Shown one piece after another: positions 49,380-63,100 of a stretch of 64,000 bases of DNA; position 1 is the first letter of the stretch; every line of letters begins with the position of its first letter. The translations under genes and the position numbers were made by a program. The DNA is from Neelides folsomi (Eukaryota; Arthropoda; Collembola; Neelipleona; Neelidae): positions 1 through 64,000 of the forward strand of contig JAQGBZ010000112.1 in NCBI GenBank assembly GCA_034687125.1. Direction: 5' to 3'. The notes under the pieces were generated by a model. The model did not search any database. It worked only from the letters and a program-made list of their open reading frames with translations, and was not told the DNA's origin.

Positions 49380-50293
49380 TAAGGAGGAGATAAGAGAACT
49401 CCTATTGGATTCATTTCGCGTGAATTCAGTTGTCTCGACTCATTTTGCAAGCATGACTCTTAATTTATAGCCACTCCTGTCCTGGCCTAAAAAGTATCGT
49501 TTTACTTTACATTATTGTTCTCTTCAACCTGCTGCCCTTTTAAGCGCATTCCTCCATGCACGAGAATAAAGAGGAACAAGAATGAGAATTAAAAATTCCT
49601 CCTTCTTCCGTCCCTCTCCACGGCGAGCCAATTATTAATTGGCTTGAATCAAGGATTCTCTCTCGCAAATGAACAAAGACATGGATATTTATTGTACCAT
49701 GTCACGGAAATGGTACTTGTTGCGTGAGGTTCCCTCGTCGTCCCCACCTTACGAAAAAGAGAGATGCGGAGAGTCGGGGAGATTTTACAAAAATTGAATG
49801 GAAAGTGTAGCACAAGGGGAGGGATTAGTTCACTTCCCCATAAAGGCAAAGTTGGTGAAGGGCTGAGGAAAGCAGACAATGAGGGTCCAAAGAGCCTAAT
49901 GATTTCCAACTGACGGCTACTAAAAACTCTCCTTCTCCCATTAGCCGAGAGATGAATTGGAGGGGAGAGAATAGAAATGTTGGGAGGCAGGCGGAAAATC
50001 GCGATTTTGCAGACTGATTCGGTGAAAAGTGTTCTGTCATCAATCTCACTCAAAAGTCGATTAGCCGGACCCGTCTCTGGTCGGAGAGGAAAGCGGCTTG
50101 GCCCAAAGACCTGATCCAATAAAAGGAGGAACCGATCGCCTTTGCGTGTGGAGTCTCAGAAGGAACTTTAAAATTGAAACATCCGTCCCTTCCTTCACTC
50201 ACGGATTAATGGAGAGTCGATCCAGGAAGGGTGAGGGACCGGTGAAGGGAATCGGCCCCAATTCGTCATAGGCTCAATCTCCTCATTCATCAC
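49380..50293. other. Spacer with a long minus-strand open frame
   Basis: A 156-codon minus-strand frame at 49649-50119 is open, but it is rich in Ser/Pro/Leu without any domain pattern and has no convincing start. The region is G+C-richer, so long chance frames are expected. Confidence 0.4.
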
Positions 50294-50523
50294 CAATAAT
50301 GTGTAATCTCTGGTGTATGGTAAGCTGGTGGAAGTTTTTCCAGCCCTATCGCCGTTCTCCTCCGGGAGAGGATGCGGTCAGGATGGGGTTCGGGAATGAT
50401 AATTGGAGGCATGGGCTTCAAGGCGGCCGGAATTAGCGGAGGGTCAGAGGCCGCCTTGTTGTCAATCAACCCCTTCAATTCAGATGAGGTCGATTGGTGG
50501 GCCGTGATGGGAGGGATTCGCAT
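50294..50523 (-). CDS. Possible alternative first coding exon of KCNQ
   Basis: ATG at 50523, with in-frame TGA codons just upstream. The donor TATTG/GTGATG leaves in phase 2, as needed to join 34563. It encodes a proline-rich cytoplasmic-type peptide: MRIPPITAHQSTSSELKGLI, later LKPMPPIIIPEPHPDRI. I recognise no motif. Phase compatibility and an open 76-codon frame are the evidence. Confidence 0.28.
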
Positions 50524-53500
50524 TATCGAACCATCTCAGGATCAGGTGTGACATGACAACGGATGGGGTCGATCATGAGTCGACTCCAAATAATCCAACT
50601 CTAATTCGAACCTTCTTTACTTGCCCTTTGATTCAATCTCTCTATTATTACGATCTGGGCTCGTGTTGGAAAGTCAACGCTTTTATTATGCATCATCCAT
50701 CTGGAGTCTGCAAAGTTGCAAAGCAATTTCCCTCACTGTCATTTAAAATGGTTGGGCCGAGGTTTTGCCCAGCGGTGGACGCCATGCACGTGGACGAGGA
50801 TTGAGTGACGGTGAGCCATGGGATTCCACATTGAAAGGAAATCAATTCAAAACATGCTCAACGGCAATCTCTAATCTCTAGGAGGTAAGTACTCGCACAT
50901 TACATCGCTCAATCTCTCTCTTTTCCCTCCCACTTTACTTCACTATTGGAATTGAGAATTATTTAATTGAAGATCCATTTACTACTTAATTATGAGGAAT
51001 TTGCTATCATTCTGTTGGAGTCAGAGAGGCCATTTATCAACTCGCTCTTAAAGAGTGAAATGAAAGAACTGGATCGTAGGCTTCGGAACGTACAAATATT
51101 GGATTAAGAAACGGACGAGACGGAGATTAATCTTAGAAACAGAGGTTAACAAAAGGGGCTGGTCGTGATTAATAAGGATAACAAGCCCTCGGTGATATAT
51201 CTGCTTCAATTTAATAATTTAATTTATATACGAAGAGGAATGAGTTATGTGGTGAGTGAAGTCCCGCTGAACCGCTGGATCTCTCCGCTTCACCGGTTCA
51301 AACCTTCAAAGGTCGGGTTCTCCTTCAACATTATTCATTCGAATTACTAAGATCACTACTACAATCCCACTGGGTATTAGAAAGCACATACCTAGATACA
51401 CATACAGTATAATGCTTTCATATGTAATGTAGGTAATATGTAAGTTCCAATACAGATCTTTAACTTTAAAGATACTATCAAAAACAGATACATTAGTCAT
51501 CAGTAGCGAGAAATACATTGAAACAAGCCGTAAAGCTAATTAAATAAAGACCAACTTTACTCCATGCAGACTTGAGTTATAGGGCCATTGAGTATTGAGG
51601 AAAGAAGGTCGAAGAGAGCTGGAAAGGGTTGAAGTGACCAAAGGAGTCCGAGGGCGAGTCTCGAGGCTCAGGCTCAAAGGGAATTAGATGTGTGTTGAGC
51701 CAAGGGCCCCCGATGGGCCATGATATGTAAAACCTTTTTGGCTGTGTTAAGACCCCTCGGAGAGGCGTAATTGATTTGATTTAGATCCGACATTATACAA
51801 GGAGAACTACAAAAGATTTTCGATATCACAACTGGAAAAATGAGACGCTCTCCTTAATACGAATGAAATATGAGGAGCCATGTTCCTCTTATGCTCCCAC
51901 CACTTCCCACTGCCCCTTCCCGCTCACACCCATTGAGACACTTCGCCTAATTGGAATGAATACAAATGTTGAACGCGTTCCTAACTGGATTCTTAATCCA
52001 CACTTCCTTTCCCCGATTCAAATAGGATTTAATCCAAATAATATATGCGGAAGATTAGGAATGCATCCTTATGAGGAACCTCCCTTGTTTTAATATCCCA
52101 TATTGTGGGATCAAATAAGAGGTTAAAAAATCCTTGCAAAGGAAGCTATCCTGGGCGCAACAGGTTGTCGTTGTGGCGGGACGGAAATTCCGTCAAGAGG
52201 CGAAATCTCACGTCTCTTCACAATTCAACTCAAATGAAGGTGAACTCAGGGAACGCCCTTTGAGAAACTGTAATTTTTGAGGATGTAGAAGAGGATGTGA
52301 AAAGAAACATTTTCTCATGGATGAATTTCCTCCATTTGGAACCTATAGAAAACATTGAAGTCATCCGGACCATACCGGACGAACTTTTTTAAAACCACCA
52401 AATAGTTTTATTAAAGAATTCCCCGAGAGTTGAACTCAAGTTCAAATATTAGGTCTTTTAAAATTTGTACGGCAAACAATCCCGAGACATTTTTTACAAA
52501 CATTTCACATTGGAATTGTGAATTATTGCTCCCATGCTACAATCAACGAATGGTCGTTTACAAATACGGAACGCAGTACGCATAGAAAACTTCCCTGTGT
52601 GAGTCAATAGTTACATTAGCCGAAGAGGAATTGTTAGAGAAAAGTTATGAGTTTATAAATTGTGAGAGGCATATTGCGTCACTCCTCGCCCCTGCAAACT
52701 AAATTTAATGATGTGAAAAGAGAATGAACCGAACTCGATTCAATTCGATTCCTCCATTAAACATTGGCCAAATAGACCTTTGGGAATGAGTCGACAAAGG
52801 CCGGGAGAGCACGTTACACAAATTAAGGCCCAGTACCTCCGGATCGATACAGAGAGAATATCCCCTTTATTTGTGTGCAAAGAGCCCTTATCAAATCCTC
52901 GATAAGAAGCAATAAATTTCTCATCCGACGAGCTGCGGGACTCCATGGCCCAAACACTCAGCACACGATCTTCAATGTTCAGTTCAATGATAGAAGTTCT
53001 ATCCGAGGAAAGGTTGACTCCGAGAATGGGAGCAGAGTGGGGAGTATTGTGGGGAACAGGCGAAGCTGAAGAAGCTTCTCGTTATTTATTCAATGTTTGG
53101 AGCTGAGCGTTTGTCATGTCGCGGATTTATGGGTTTCATTCTCGGGTCCAGCACCCATCCCATCCCATTCACTTCCTCCCTTTCCCCCTGAGCAACACAA
53201 TGTGTGACTTTTGTAAGGATCCGGGTGGCCGAGTTGGAAAGAGCATCGGAGCGAAAATATTCGCTTGAGTGTTGACATGGGGGCATTGAGGATCTCGGAG
53301 GAGCAGACCAAGGCAGAAAAGGGAACATGCCAGACAATGGACACGGGAGCCTGATACATTTATTCACTTCACTAAAGGATCATCAACTCCCGTCGTCCTC
53401 ACCATTTATTAACTCTCCGATCCCTAATTTATCAAGCTCCGGTGCGACGGAGACCTGCACCTCCAGTCCAACCGCCCTTCGAGGTTCCTCGTCATCAGAC

Positions 53501-56500
53501 CAAGTGGATTTGATTCCTATTTAGCTCCTTTCATCTCCTCAACACACCATTTACATATTTTATTTATATTTAAACTACGACCCTTGAAGGATGAGATGAA
53601 TCATCCATCAAAATCAAATTTCCTCCCAGTGGAAATTGTGAAGAAAATTCCATGAATGGAATCCCGAGTCCCCATGAACCAACTCCACTTTTGATCTGGC
53701 ACTTGGATCATTTGTATTGACTCACCTCACCAGGTCGTGAGGAGGGTTAGTGAGCGTCTGGCCAACCTACAGTGACTTGATTGGTGGTAGGTGTTAAGTA
53801 AACAAGACGATTAATCAGATGACTCAATTTTTATGGCGCGAACAACTCGGGACCGAGGCCTTTCTGGGCTCAAAACAAAGAGAGCAACAAGGCGAGAAAA
53901 TTGTGCAAAAAGCAGTGGAAGTGGTGGAAAGATCACGGATCTCCAAGGTTCATTTTTCACTTCTCCATGAGCAGATTGTGGTTTGAGACGATGCATAATC
54001 AGAACATTTATCAAGAGGTGGGAAAGAGACGGCGTTTGCATGTTCCTTGTCCGTCTCACGGAGGATCTCCAGCCTTCCTCCTCCTTTGATCCTCCTCATA
54101 TGAAACGGGGTGAAGGCTCAGGAGATCCTCAGTTCCCCTCTTCGTTAATTGCGGCGAGGACTATTAAAATATTAAACTCTCGCCTCGCTATCCTGAAATT
54201 CCGCATAATAACTAATGTAATGTTAATGGCCAATCTTCCATCCTCGGCCTTAATGGATAAAGAGAGATAAATTAGAGTCCTAAATTAAAAATGAATAATA
54301 AAGAACTTGTCCGGGCCATGAACCTTTCAGCCGCCCGCGAAATATGGCCTTAATCCCCTAACTTACCATTACTACCCTCAGTACTACCAGGTACTCCCAT
54401 GTTCAAAGAGCTCATAATCATATTTTTAATTATGAGACTCTCATCGACCAAGAGGGGAATGGAGATGGGGAGAAAATGACCAGCAGCTTTCTCCTTCATG
54501 CAAAAACTAAGAGATCCTCATCATCTCCTCCCACGAACGACAAAGGGGCCTCTCCCACAATACGACCGATGGGAAGGGGAAAATTATGCGAATTTATTTC
54601 ATTTATTCATTAGGCGCCACACTTCACTAAAATTCCCTTTACGATAAATTGCTAATTTATTAATTAAGAAGACACTTTAACGACACTGGCCATCTCCGTT
54701 AATAATATTATTATCTCCAAGTGCGGAAAAGGTCAGCCGCGTGGCTCGGCTCTATTGACTCATCAGAATACGGAATTTGCCTGCTAATCCACTAAGTTCC
54801 GAGGAACGCCAATTGGGCCGCCTTCGATTATAAGGGAAAAGTAATGAGCAAGAAGCGACACGTCTCTCTGGCCCCTTCCCACACAATCTCACGAAGACCG
54901 ACTAACTCCATTTGCATACTAATCTTCTTCACCCATTGCTCCTGCCTTTTACCAAAGGAGCAATTAGAACAGAATGTGAGGTGAAATCCCGAACTAAGAA
55001 ACTTCCTTCATTTTTGATGATTACACAAGGAAGAATTTTTAGTAAAAACAAGGAGCGGGGTGAGTTTGTCGGGTGAGTCAAAATAAAAGATTAGTCCGAT
55101 ATATCGGAATTTCAAGCCTGAGTTCATTTATCATCCAAACCACTTTGTAATTTACTTCATGAGCCAGAGGCCGTGCCGATTGATCGAGAGCTTTTTCTCA
55201 TTTATTAATGAAAATGGTTCACGATGTTGGTTCGAGTTCTGAGAAATGAAACAAAGGATCCATAACCATTTACCACTTAATGAATTTATGTCGGGGATGA
55301 GAGAATCTTCTGATGTTTCGCCCACGAATCATCCTGTGATTTAGATTAAAACTGATTAAGCCAGCTCAGCTGGCCACTTTGCACTTGTTCTCAAGAGATT
55401 AAAAGAGAAAAAGATAAAGTCGCCCAACCTGATCCTTTGAGAAGTTACGCAAGAGAGATGAACTATTTGAATGCAACCCCCGTCCCCATTTACATTTTAA
55501 ACTCCTACCTTACAACACTGAAAACAAGGGGCATCTTCAATCTCATTGTTACAAGTAATTTGGCGAGCCTTGGAGAATTGGATCTTCGGCGTTTAATTGA
55601 AAGGTTGATGAGATCATGATCACACTCTTTCTTTTAGTCTCTTTTATCTCCCAAACAACACGAAAAAAGGGTTCCTTATGATTCCTATGATCTGATTTAT
55701 TATTTCAATTATCCGTAAATCAAATGATCAATTTAAATTGTTTTTTATTACTATAATACATAAAAGATGGGCGACGTTGGAGGAATAAATTAATTGGTTG
55801 CACATTATGATTACATTATTATCTGGTCGCATTATATAAAACCTAGTAAGAGTTTCTTCCAAATTCCATTAAGGCTTATTGTACTCAAAGTATAAAAACA
55901 TGGAAAATCAAGTTTCATCTCATCTCCCAAAAGAATTTATCGAGATAAGAAAATGGATCAAATTGCAAAATTTCCATTCCTTCGAATTCTTCATCATCTG
56001 CTAACTGCTTTTTATGATACGAGCTCTTCAATCCAACAAGACATACACATTTAACACATGATGGGTTTTCTTGAAGGTGGTGATGCATACTTACGCAGAC
56101 ATTATTTATACAAATTCGTGCCAAAATTAAGTCATACGTGAGACAAATGTAAATTTTAATTGCTCGATCCCGGACCCTCCTCGAGATGAATAATATGCCC
56201 TAATAAAGTAATCGAGTTAAAGAACGCCCAACGTAAATTTAAGGTTATTTGTAATTCAATCCCTCTTCATTTCACCAAACCTTCTTTCTGGAATATATGA
56301 AAAGGTTGGAAAGGCAAGTTGAGGGGGAAATTTATGATGCGAGGCGCTCGGACCGGCAGAGTCAGGTAGGGTTCTGTAATTAGTAATTTGTAAGGTAGCA
56401 CACCCATGATGACAGAATTTATATTCTTCCTGGGCATGGAGGACGGATCTAATCTGAGCAACCTCGGCGTTCATCTGGCTTGACCCTCACCGAAATGGCT

Positions 56501-56946
56501 TTTATGGGCCGAAGTGAATAATTTGTGGAATCGTAATTGATTTTGGGCCTCCACATGGAGTTCTTTTTATTCCACTGCTCCATTAGGTTTTATGGACTCC
56601 AAGGTGGATTTACTGGTTGGAGGCTCCAGAAGCAACATAAAAGCGGAGGGCCGGAATGTAGAACAAGGAAAACTCCACGGATCCAGCGGGAGACTCTCCC
56701 GTAATTCCCCACAATTAAAATGGGTCTAAATTCGAGGGAGGCCTCGGCGAAGGTGGAGGGACGCCCCAATGGCCGATAGACACGGAGAGATTTGGATTAA
56801 TGGCGTCACTCTCATTGTCCTCCATTGTCCAATGTCATGGAGCGGCTATCGTGCATAATGAGGGCTGAAAATGGGACGGGTGGAGTTTGACTTCCTTTCC
56901 CGGCATTCCGCCACACCGAAGACGTGTCCCGATAGGAGAGTCTCAC
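50524..56946. other. G+C-richer stretch without a supported gene (probable KCNQ intron)
   Basis: This is a mosaic of short AT-rich patches and richer DNA. Open frames at 52740-52964, 53086-53367, 53811-54270, 55915-56124 and 56256-56474 show no consistent coding pattern. A tRNA-like A-box at 53226-53237 has no matching B-box. I see no repeat of note. Confidence 0.45.
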
Positions 56947-57161
56947 CCACAGCGGAGATACGAGCCCTGACAAGGAGACTCCGAGTCCTCCAACTCGAAA
57001 GAGATAAGCTCGGAGGGAGCCTGAGAAGAAGAGGATGAATGGGTGTTAAAGTCCAGACTCATCTCTACTTTTATTATGGCCAGACTCGACTCGAGAGATT
57101 CGAGTTTCTTCGAAAGTGGATGACATTGGGGACGTAACTTGTTGAAATTTGTCTCCGACAT
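56947..57161 (-). CDS. KCNQ: Best candidate first coding exon of KCNQ
   Basis: ATG at 57161, preceded in frame by TAG two codons upstream. The donor TGTGG/GTGAGA leaves in phase 2, exactly the phase required by the exon at 34563. The 71 codons read MSETNFNKLRPQCHPLSKKL, then a helix-like ESLESSLAIIKVEMSL, a serine cluster and an acidic FELEDSESPC. This would give a 768-residue channel, normal for the family. The intron to 34453-34563 would be about 22 kb, long but usual for KCNQ first introns. The protein sequence at KCNQ N-termini is poorly conserved, so homology cannot confirm it by eye. Confidence 0.45.
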
Positions 57162-60100
57162 CGACTACAATGGCAAAATCATGTCCGCCAAGGCATTCTC
57201 TGCATTTCAGAGACTCCGAGCCAAACCCTCACGAACCTCATTTGAATGTTGAGAAATGCTGGAAAGCAACACGAGCCATTCCACGTCATCCAATGGCCAC
57301 TTTGGAGTTTGTGTCTTGAAATGGGTCAGGCGGAGTTCGGATCAAGTTTATAATTTGCATTTAAGCCGAGCATTAGGAAGAAGGAGCCCAATGGGAAATG
57401 GGAGCTTCTCAGGGGATCTTGGTCGGAAAGTTGGGAACTGCTGGAAATAGAGGAGCAACAAGTCTCTGTCTGCATACAAATAGCCCTATCAGCTCCATTG
57501 AGAGATGAAGAGAGAGCAAAGGATGCCGCTCCGGAGAAAATGTTGATCCGATCCGCTCTCGTACTCAAATCTCTCGCCTCTTCACTTCAGCTTATTTAGA
57601 AGAATGGGGCGAGATTCTCACCGGCCGCTTCTATCATTCTTTAATACTCTCATATGATCCACTATGTAGATAGTAAGTACAGTACTTGTATGTAGAACAC
57701 ATTTGTGCACCCTTCTCATCCCTACATTTATTATTGCCTTCATATCCACTCACCACTGGGGCCATTACATTTCTCCGCTCTCTTTCTTCATTCTACGTAA
57801 TCACGAGATTTGCATTCATTTCTCTACAAGACCCTTCTGGGTTCTTTGAAGGCTCCCCTTCAGATAACTCATTTCATTTTCACTCCTCGGCGAAACTACA
57901 CAAGAGAGCATCGCTCCCTTTTGTCCTCCCTTGGCCTTCTCATAATTACTTTTTCCACAATAAAAATTTGAATGGAGACAATGAATGGGAAGCTCTTCCT
58001 TTCAATCCACAACACTCGAACCTCTCCTTCTTTTAAAACCTTGCATATAAAGTTATGTACTTAAGTTATATTAGTTATGTAGGGAGCAAGAGAGAGTTTA
58101 ACGATCACTTGAGGTTATAATGTGACTTATGGTTTGGAAAAATTAATTAGGCGGGCTTGAGATGATTAATTGTATGCATGAAAAGTCTGTGTGGGTTCGG
58201 CTGAGAGTCAACATGAAATAATTAGAAATTTTTATGACCCTCTCGCATATCGATTCACTTTGGGATGGGAAGCACGTCCAATTCTTTTTATTAGCCAAAT
58301 TTCCAATAATGAAACTCCGGTGTCTATTCGAGAAGGTAAAGAAGGGTGAAGATGAAGAAAATGATTTCACCGACTCGCGTCCTCCCACTCCTACTTTTAC
58401 TAACGTTTCTACTAAAGTTTCTACGTTCATCTTTTACATGGCTCATCCATGCATTTCCTACTCAATCACTCGGCACGGCACAAGGCGTTCACGAACTACG
58501 AGAAGGCACGAGGTGTATGGGAAAGGAGGAACTTGGCGGCCAATTGAATCGGTCGTCGTCGTAACTCTCAATGGACTTCTCCTGTCACTGAGAAGATTGG
58601 CGGATGGGCGAGAACAAGAAGAACCCTGTTCCTTCAGAGGCTTAATGGACCGAAGGAACTTGCCGAGAGACTTACGGAACACTTCCATCCCAAAAATGGT
58701 TAAAATGGCCTGTTTGAAAGAGTGAAGAAGGAGAGAAACGACCAACAGCTTGACACATTCACAAAATAAAACAACTAAATTGTTTTACATCCCCTACCCT
58801 CAAAGAAGTAATAAACTCCTACTAATATTAGAGGAAAGGAAAATCTCCCTTCAGAAAATTATGGATAAAACATTTAATTTACGTTTCAATTTCTTCGTGT
58901 TTTAAACAAGAGCCGACACGCTAATACATATCAGTACATGCGCATAATATGGGTAGCTTTGGGTAGTTATTAATTTAAAATAAAAGTGAGCTGGAGCAAA
59001 GAATGAAGGTTCGAATTTCGAAAGGTTTAAAACGTTTCTCATGAACCCCTCAATCCATATTTTGACCTTTGGAGTCACCCAGGCCCCAGTCCATTTCCCT
59101 CATTGTTCAATGGTTGGCCTTATAAAATGAAATGGATTTTAATTTGTAATTGTGGAATGTGATGTGTGGACGGGCAGTAAATTCTTTCATCGCGATCATT
59201 TTTTGTCACCTTGGGCAGATAAAGAGGGGCGGACTGTGTCTTGTCTCGGGATGGAGTGTCGCGGAGATAGGGAATGTGCGGTGGCTGTAAAAGTCGGTTT
59301 TTTAGCCCCGCGTTCGCCGAAGAATGGATGGGAAGGATATGGGATTGTGGAGCATCTCTGTATATTTATTCCCTTTGAGGGACTCGTATGCTAAGTGATT
59401 GTATGTAAGGGCGGCAGACGTCTACTCGGAGATTTATGTCTCTCCTCGACGAGGAATGGAATGGGAGGAAGGGTCGTAAAGAATGCTCCGAGCGTGGCAT
59501 CAGCCTTTCTAAGAGAAGTAATCTATCACGACGGCAAATCTGGATTTGTCAAAAATCTCTTTCTCTTCCACCACGACTGTCTACCCCTTCCCTCGGAAAC
59601 GGAACCAAATTGTCTTCCCTGGGATAAAACTCTGATTTTTACATCTCACCCCTTAATTCACTCAGAGTCTGAAGTGACGAGGATCCAAATCTGAATACGT
59701 CCTCGATTCCAGCATTTAAAAAGGCAAAGGTAAGTAATGGAGGTATAGAGAGTCATTGTTGGAAATGGACCAAGATCACCGCACAATTGTTGAATAGAGA
59801 GTAGTGCTTGGACGAGGGTTCGCTGCCTTTCCCTTCTTCCTAACTTGTCAAATGGGTGATAAACGATGGCCACCTTTTATCATCTATTTCTAATTCAAAT
59901 CAGATTAAAAATGTGTGGCATGAAAGGAGGAGAGTCTATATGTAGGTATATGGGTTCACAGGGCGACTCCATATGCTTCTTCCACACGATTTCCCTCCTT
60001 GTCCAGAAAGTCAGCATGGAGGAGAAGATGGTCCATCCATCACTCAGGCAAGTCGAGGGGTCTCGGGCGGGGATTCCGCCAGGGAGAAACAATTACTCGC

Positions 60101-63100
60101 ACAGCCCACTTATACTAATTTTCCTCATTAGACGGGAGCAGGGTGGGACGAGATTCCTTGGGATGTGGAGACTCCGCCGTAACCAACCGCCCGACCCCAT
60201 TCAATCTTCCCATCTCCGTCCTCTCACTTCCTCTCCCTCTCCCACTTAATGCTCTGACTAATTGGCCCACCTCGATTTTTCATACCACGGCTGACAGCTC
60301 CAATTCACCCTCGAACCACGCCAAGCCCCCATCACCTAATCCTACTATTCACGACTGCTCCGCTCCGAATCCGGAAAAAAATAAAAATGCCTCAACCAAA
60401 GGGATTACTCATTACTTTCTATTACTGGGATTCTTAATGGATCTCGCGTCCCTCAATGGCCATTAGCATTCATTTCTCTCCCATTAGTCACATGGGTGAG
60501 TATTTAGTGAGGAAGGTTAGGCTTTCTCAGATTTCCTATAAAAATATTCTCAAATGCTCCACTTTTGGCTTGAGGGGTTGGGCAGCTGGGGAGAGCTGGA
60601 AGCTCTTAACTGCTCTTGTTTACTCACCACAGGTGATCGTGAGAACGGAACGTATGAATTGTTTGAAGTTATCGAGATGAGTGGTGGTGGATTGTGATTA
60701 GAGAGCTTCTGCTCGCCATTATTTGTTCTCCCCCGTTGTCTCTCCAGGAATCCACTTGGCCAGTGGAGGAATCGAAGACCCAGCGGCTGGAAATATCCTC
60801 CCTGAGTTTGGATCACAGAAAGGGAAATTGGAGGTGGGACGCGGACCAAAGGTTGACTCTGAGGGCTCGTAAGTGTCAGACATAAATTTTCCCAGGGAGA
60901 GAGATAGAAGTCTCTTCCCATTGACTTCGAAGCCCCGATTCCCTTAAATGTTGTTCACACTTCATAAAAGTGCTGGACCTCCCTCTCTCCATTGAGCCAA
61001 ACAGTTCTCACTAACGAACTGTGCCGAATTCCCTAGTTGCCCCTCTTAACCTTCCTCAATTTGAAGTCCGTTACGGTCCTTCGGCCCTTCTCCGATTCAC
61101 ATCAGGCCAACAATGGGAAAAGGATGCGTTTGATCAGAGTCGAGAGAATGAGAGGCTCCTTGGGCCAAAACCACTCCAAAGATCAATTCAAATCGAGAGT
61201 AAAAGTGTCTGAGGGCTCGGCCCCTTTTAACTCTCCTTATCTGCCTCTGTATCTCTTTGGCCCCAACCATCTATTATGCCATGTTATGCCATAATAGATC
61301 CACATAAACAGAAACGGCCCACTAATAACACCTTTGCTGCTTCACTCAACCCCTTGCTCATCCCGACATGTTCCTTCCACTCACTCGCGCTTCTTCGTGG
61401 CACCAAATGGTGGTGAGAGTCAATTGAAAGATCATTTATTTGGATTGCAAAGACGCGGCCTCCCTACAGAACCCCAAATGATCCAGAACACAAGGCATGG
61501 CACATCACCACTACCTCTCATCCACTCCCCCTTATTTGTTCCCATAAACTACGAAGGACCACACGGACCAACGGAGGTGGCAAATCTGCTAAAAAATGAA
61601 CGAACTACGCTCAAGGCACCAACCTTCGCCCTCCCACCCATGAACATTATTACACTTTACTTCCCAAATCCATCCTCTTCCAATATTAATAATGATAATA
61701 AATGGGCGAGGGAGTCGAAGAAGAATGACGAGAACGCAGCCCATCTATTTCCTTCGACTCCTCCGCCCTCGCCGTGACTCAAGAAACTTATACACGATAT
61801 TTGTATTTATGATGTGACCTGCATCGGGAGAGATCGAGGGACTTCTTCTACCTCGCAAACCATTAAACATTAAAAGTTAATAAAAATATGTACTTGTTCC
61901 TCTTTGCTCATTTTTTTCAACTTGTAGCAATGAACGAGGTAAATGAATGTGAGAGACGAAGCTCTCCTCCCCTTTGGAATCCACCTCTTTGAAACAATGA
62001 TTCGTGATATGGAATATTGCAAGGTGGGACGGAAAAATGATTAGGGCCATAATCTGATCGCTCCTTGCATGCCAACTGACGATGAGAGAGGTTGAGAGGA
62101 TTTGATTGGGAATGGTTATTAAAGCGAACGATTAGACTCATCGGCTCCCTTATTGATTCTTTTGCGGAGATTAAGTCAATTTGCGAAGAGCTGTCGCTTG
62201 GCAGCGTCGGCTGTCGGCAATATTTCCTCATGAAAGTGGGAGTGCTTGTTACTTATTGCTCCTTGACTCGCAGGGAGCGAAGAGGAGTCCGTGCCGGAGA
62301 GGCGATGAGGACACGTCAGGAAGGTTTAAGGTGCGGAAATTTATTTGAAGATAGAAGCCATGGATTGGGGAGCTCCCCAACTACTCTCAATTCACTGTCG
62401 TTACTATGCTCAGAACGCCGTCGTGGCCTATTCGTCTCTTTGCACACATCTCCTCCTCCTTATTTACATTAATATTTCCTCAGTACGCGCATTCAAATTA
62501 AGTTCATGAGATGCGAGAGCCCCTCATCCCATTGTTATGCTAATAGGCCTTTCTGGAGTTTCCTTTTTTACATGGCAATGGGCTTCTCTCTCATAATTAG
62601 CTAATGGTTTGTAAATATCTTCGTGACACTCAGAGTCTCTAGCAAGGTAAACCAAGATCGGCCATTTGTTTTTTACGCTCTGAGTGAATATATAGCTTTT
62701 CCCTCCTCCGTCGCCGCACCTCTCACTTTTTAAGAAAAACAAACGTCTGAGCATAACGATACTCTTACCCCAATATCAAAACCAAAGGTTGACGATAGCT
62801 CCACGTGAGAATTGAGCAAAGCTGAAGGGCTTTGCAAATGAAGTGCTTCAAATCCCCATATCGAGATCGAAGGCTAAATCCATAAAAATGATCTTACGAC
62901 CATTATAAAACTTGGGATGATAAGGGGGTGAGAGCTATAGTTAATTAAGTTAGGGCCACGATGAACAAAGAAAATTTGCAGGGGAAGGTGTTTGAACTCG
63001 AATTCCATTTGCAAGGACCATGAGGAGTTCGACTTGGGATGTTTACTTTTTAATTTAACATCTTGGGGATTTTAAGGAGAGTGACTTTTTCTTCTCCCTT

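Noticed and set aside
49649-50119. 156-codon minus-strand frame
   Set aside because: No proper ATG start context, a low-information Ser/Pro/Leu sequence, and no phase-compatible donor to KCNQ.
53226-53237. tRNA-like A-box (TGGCCGAGTTGG)
   Set aside because: No B-box (GGTTCGANNCC) follows at the right distance, and no cloverleaf can be drawn from the flanks.
61334-61777. 147-codon plus-strand frame
   Set aside because: Pro/Ser/Thr/Asn-rich without a domain. The region has few stop codons because of its composition.
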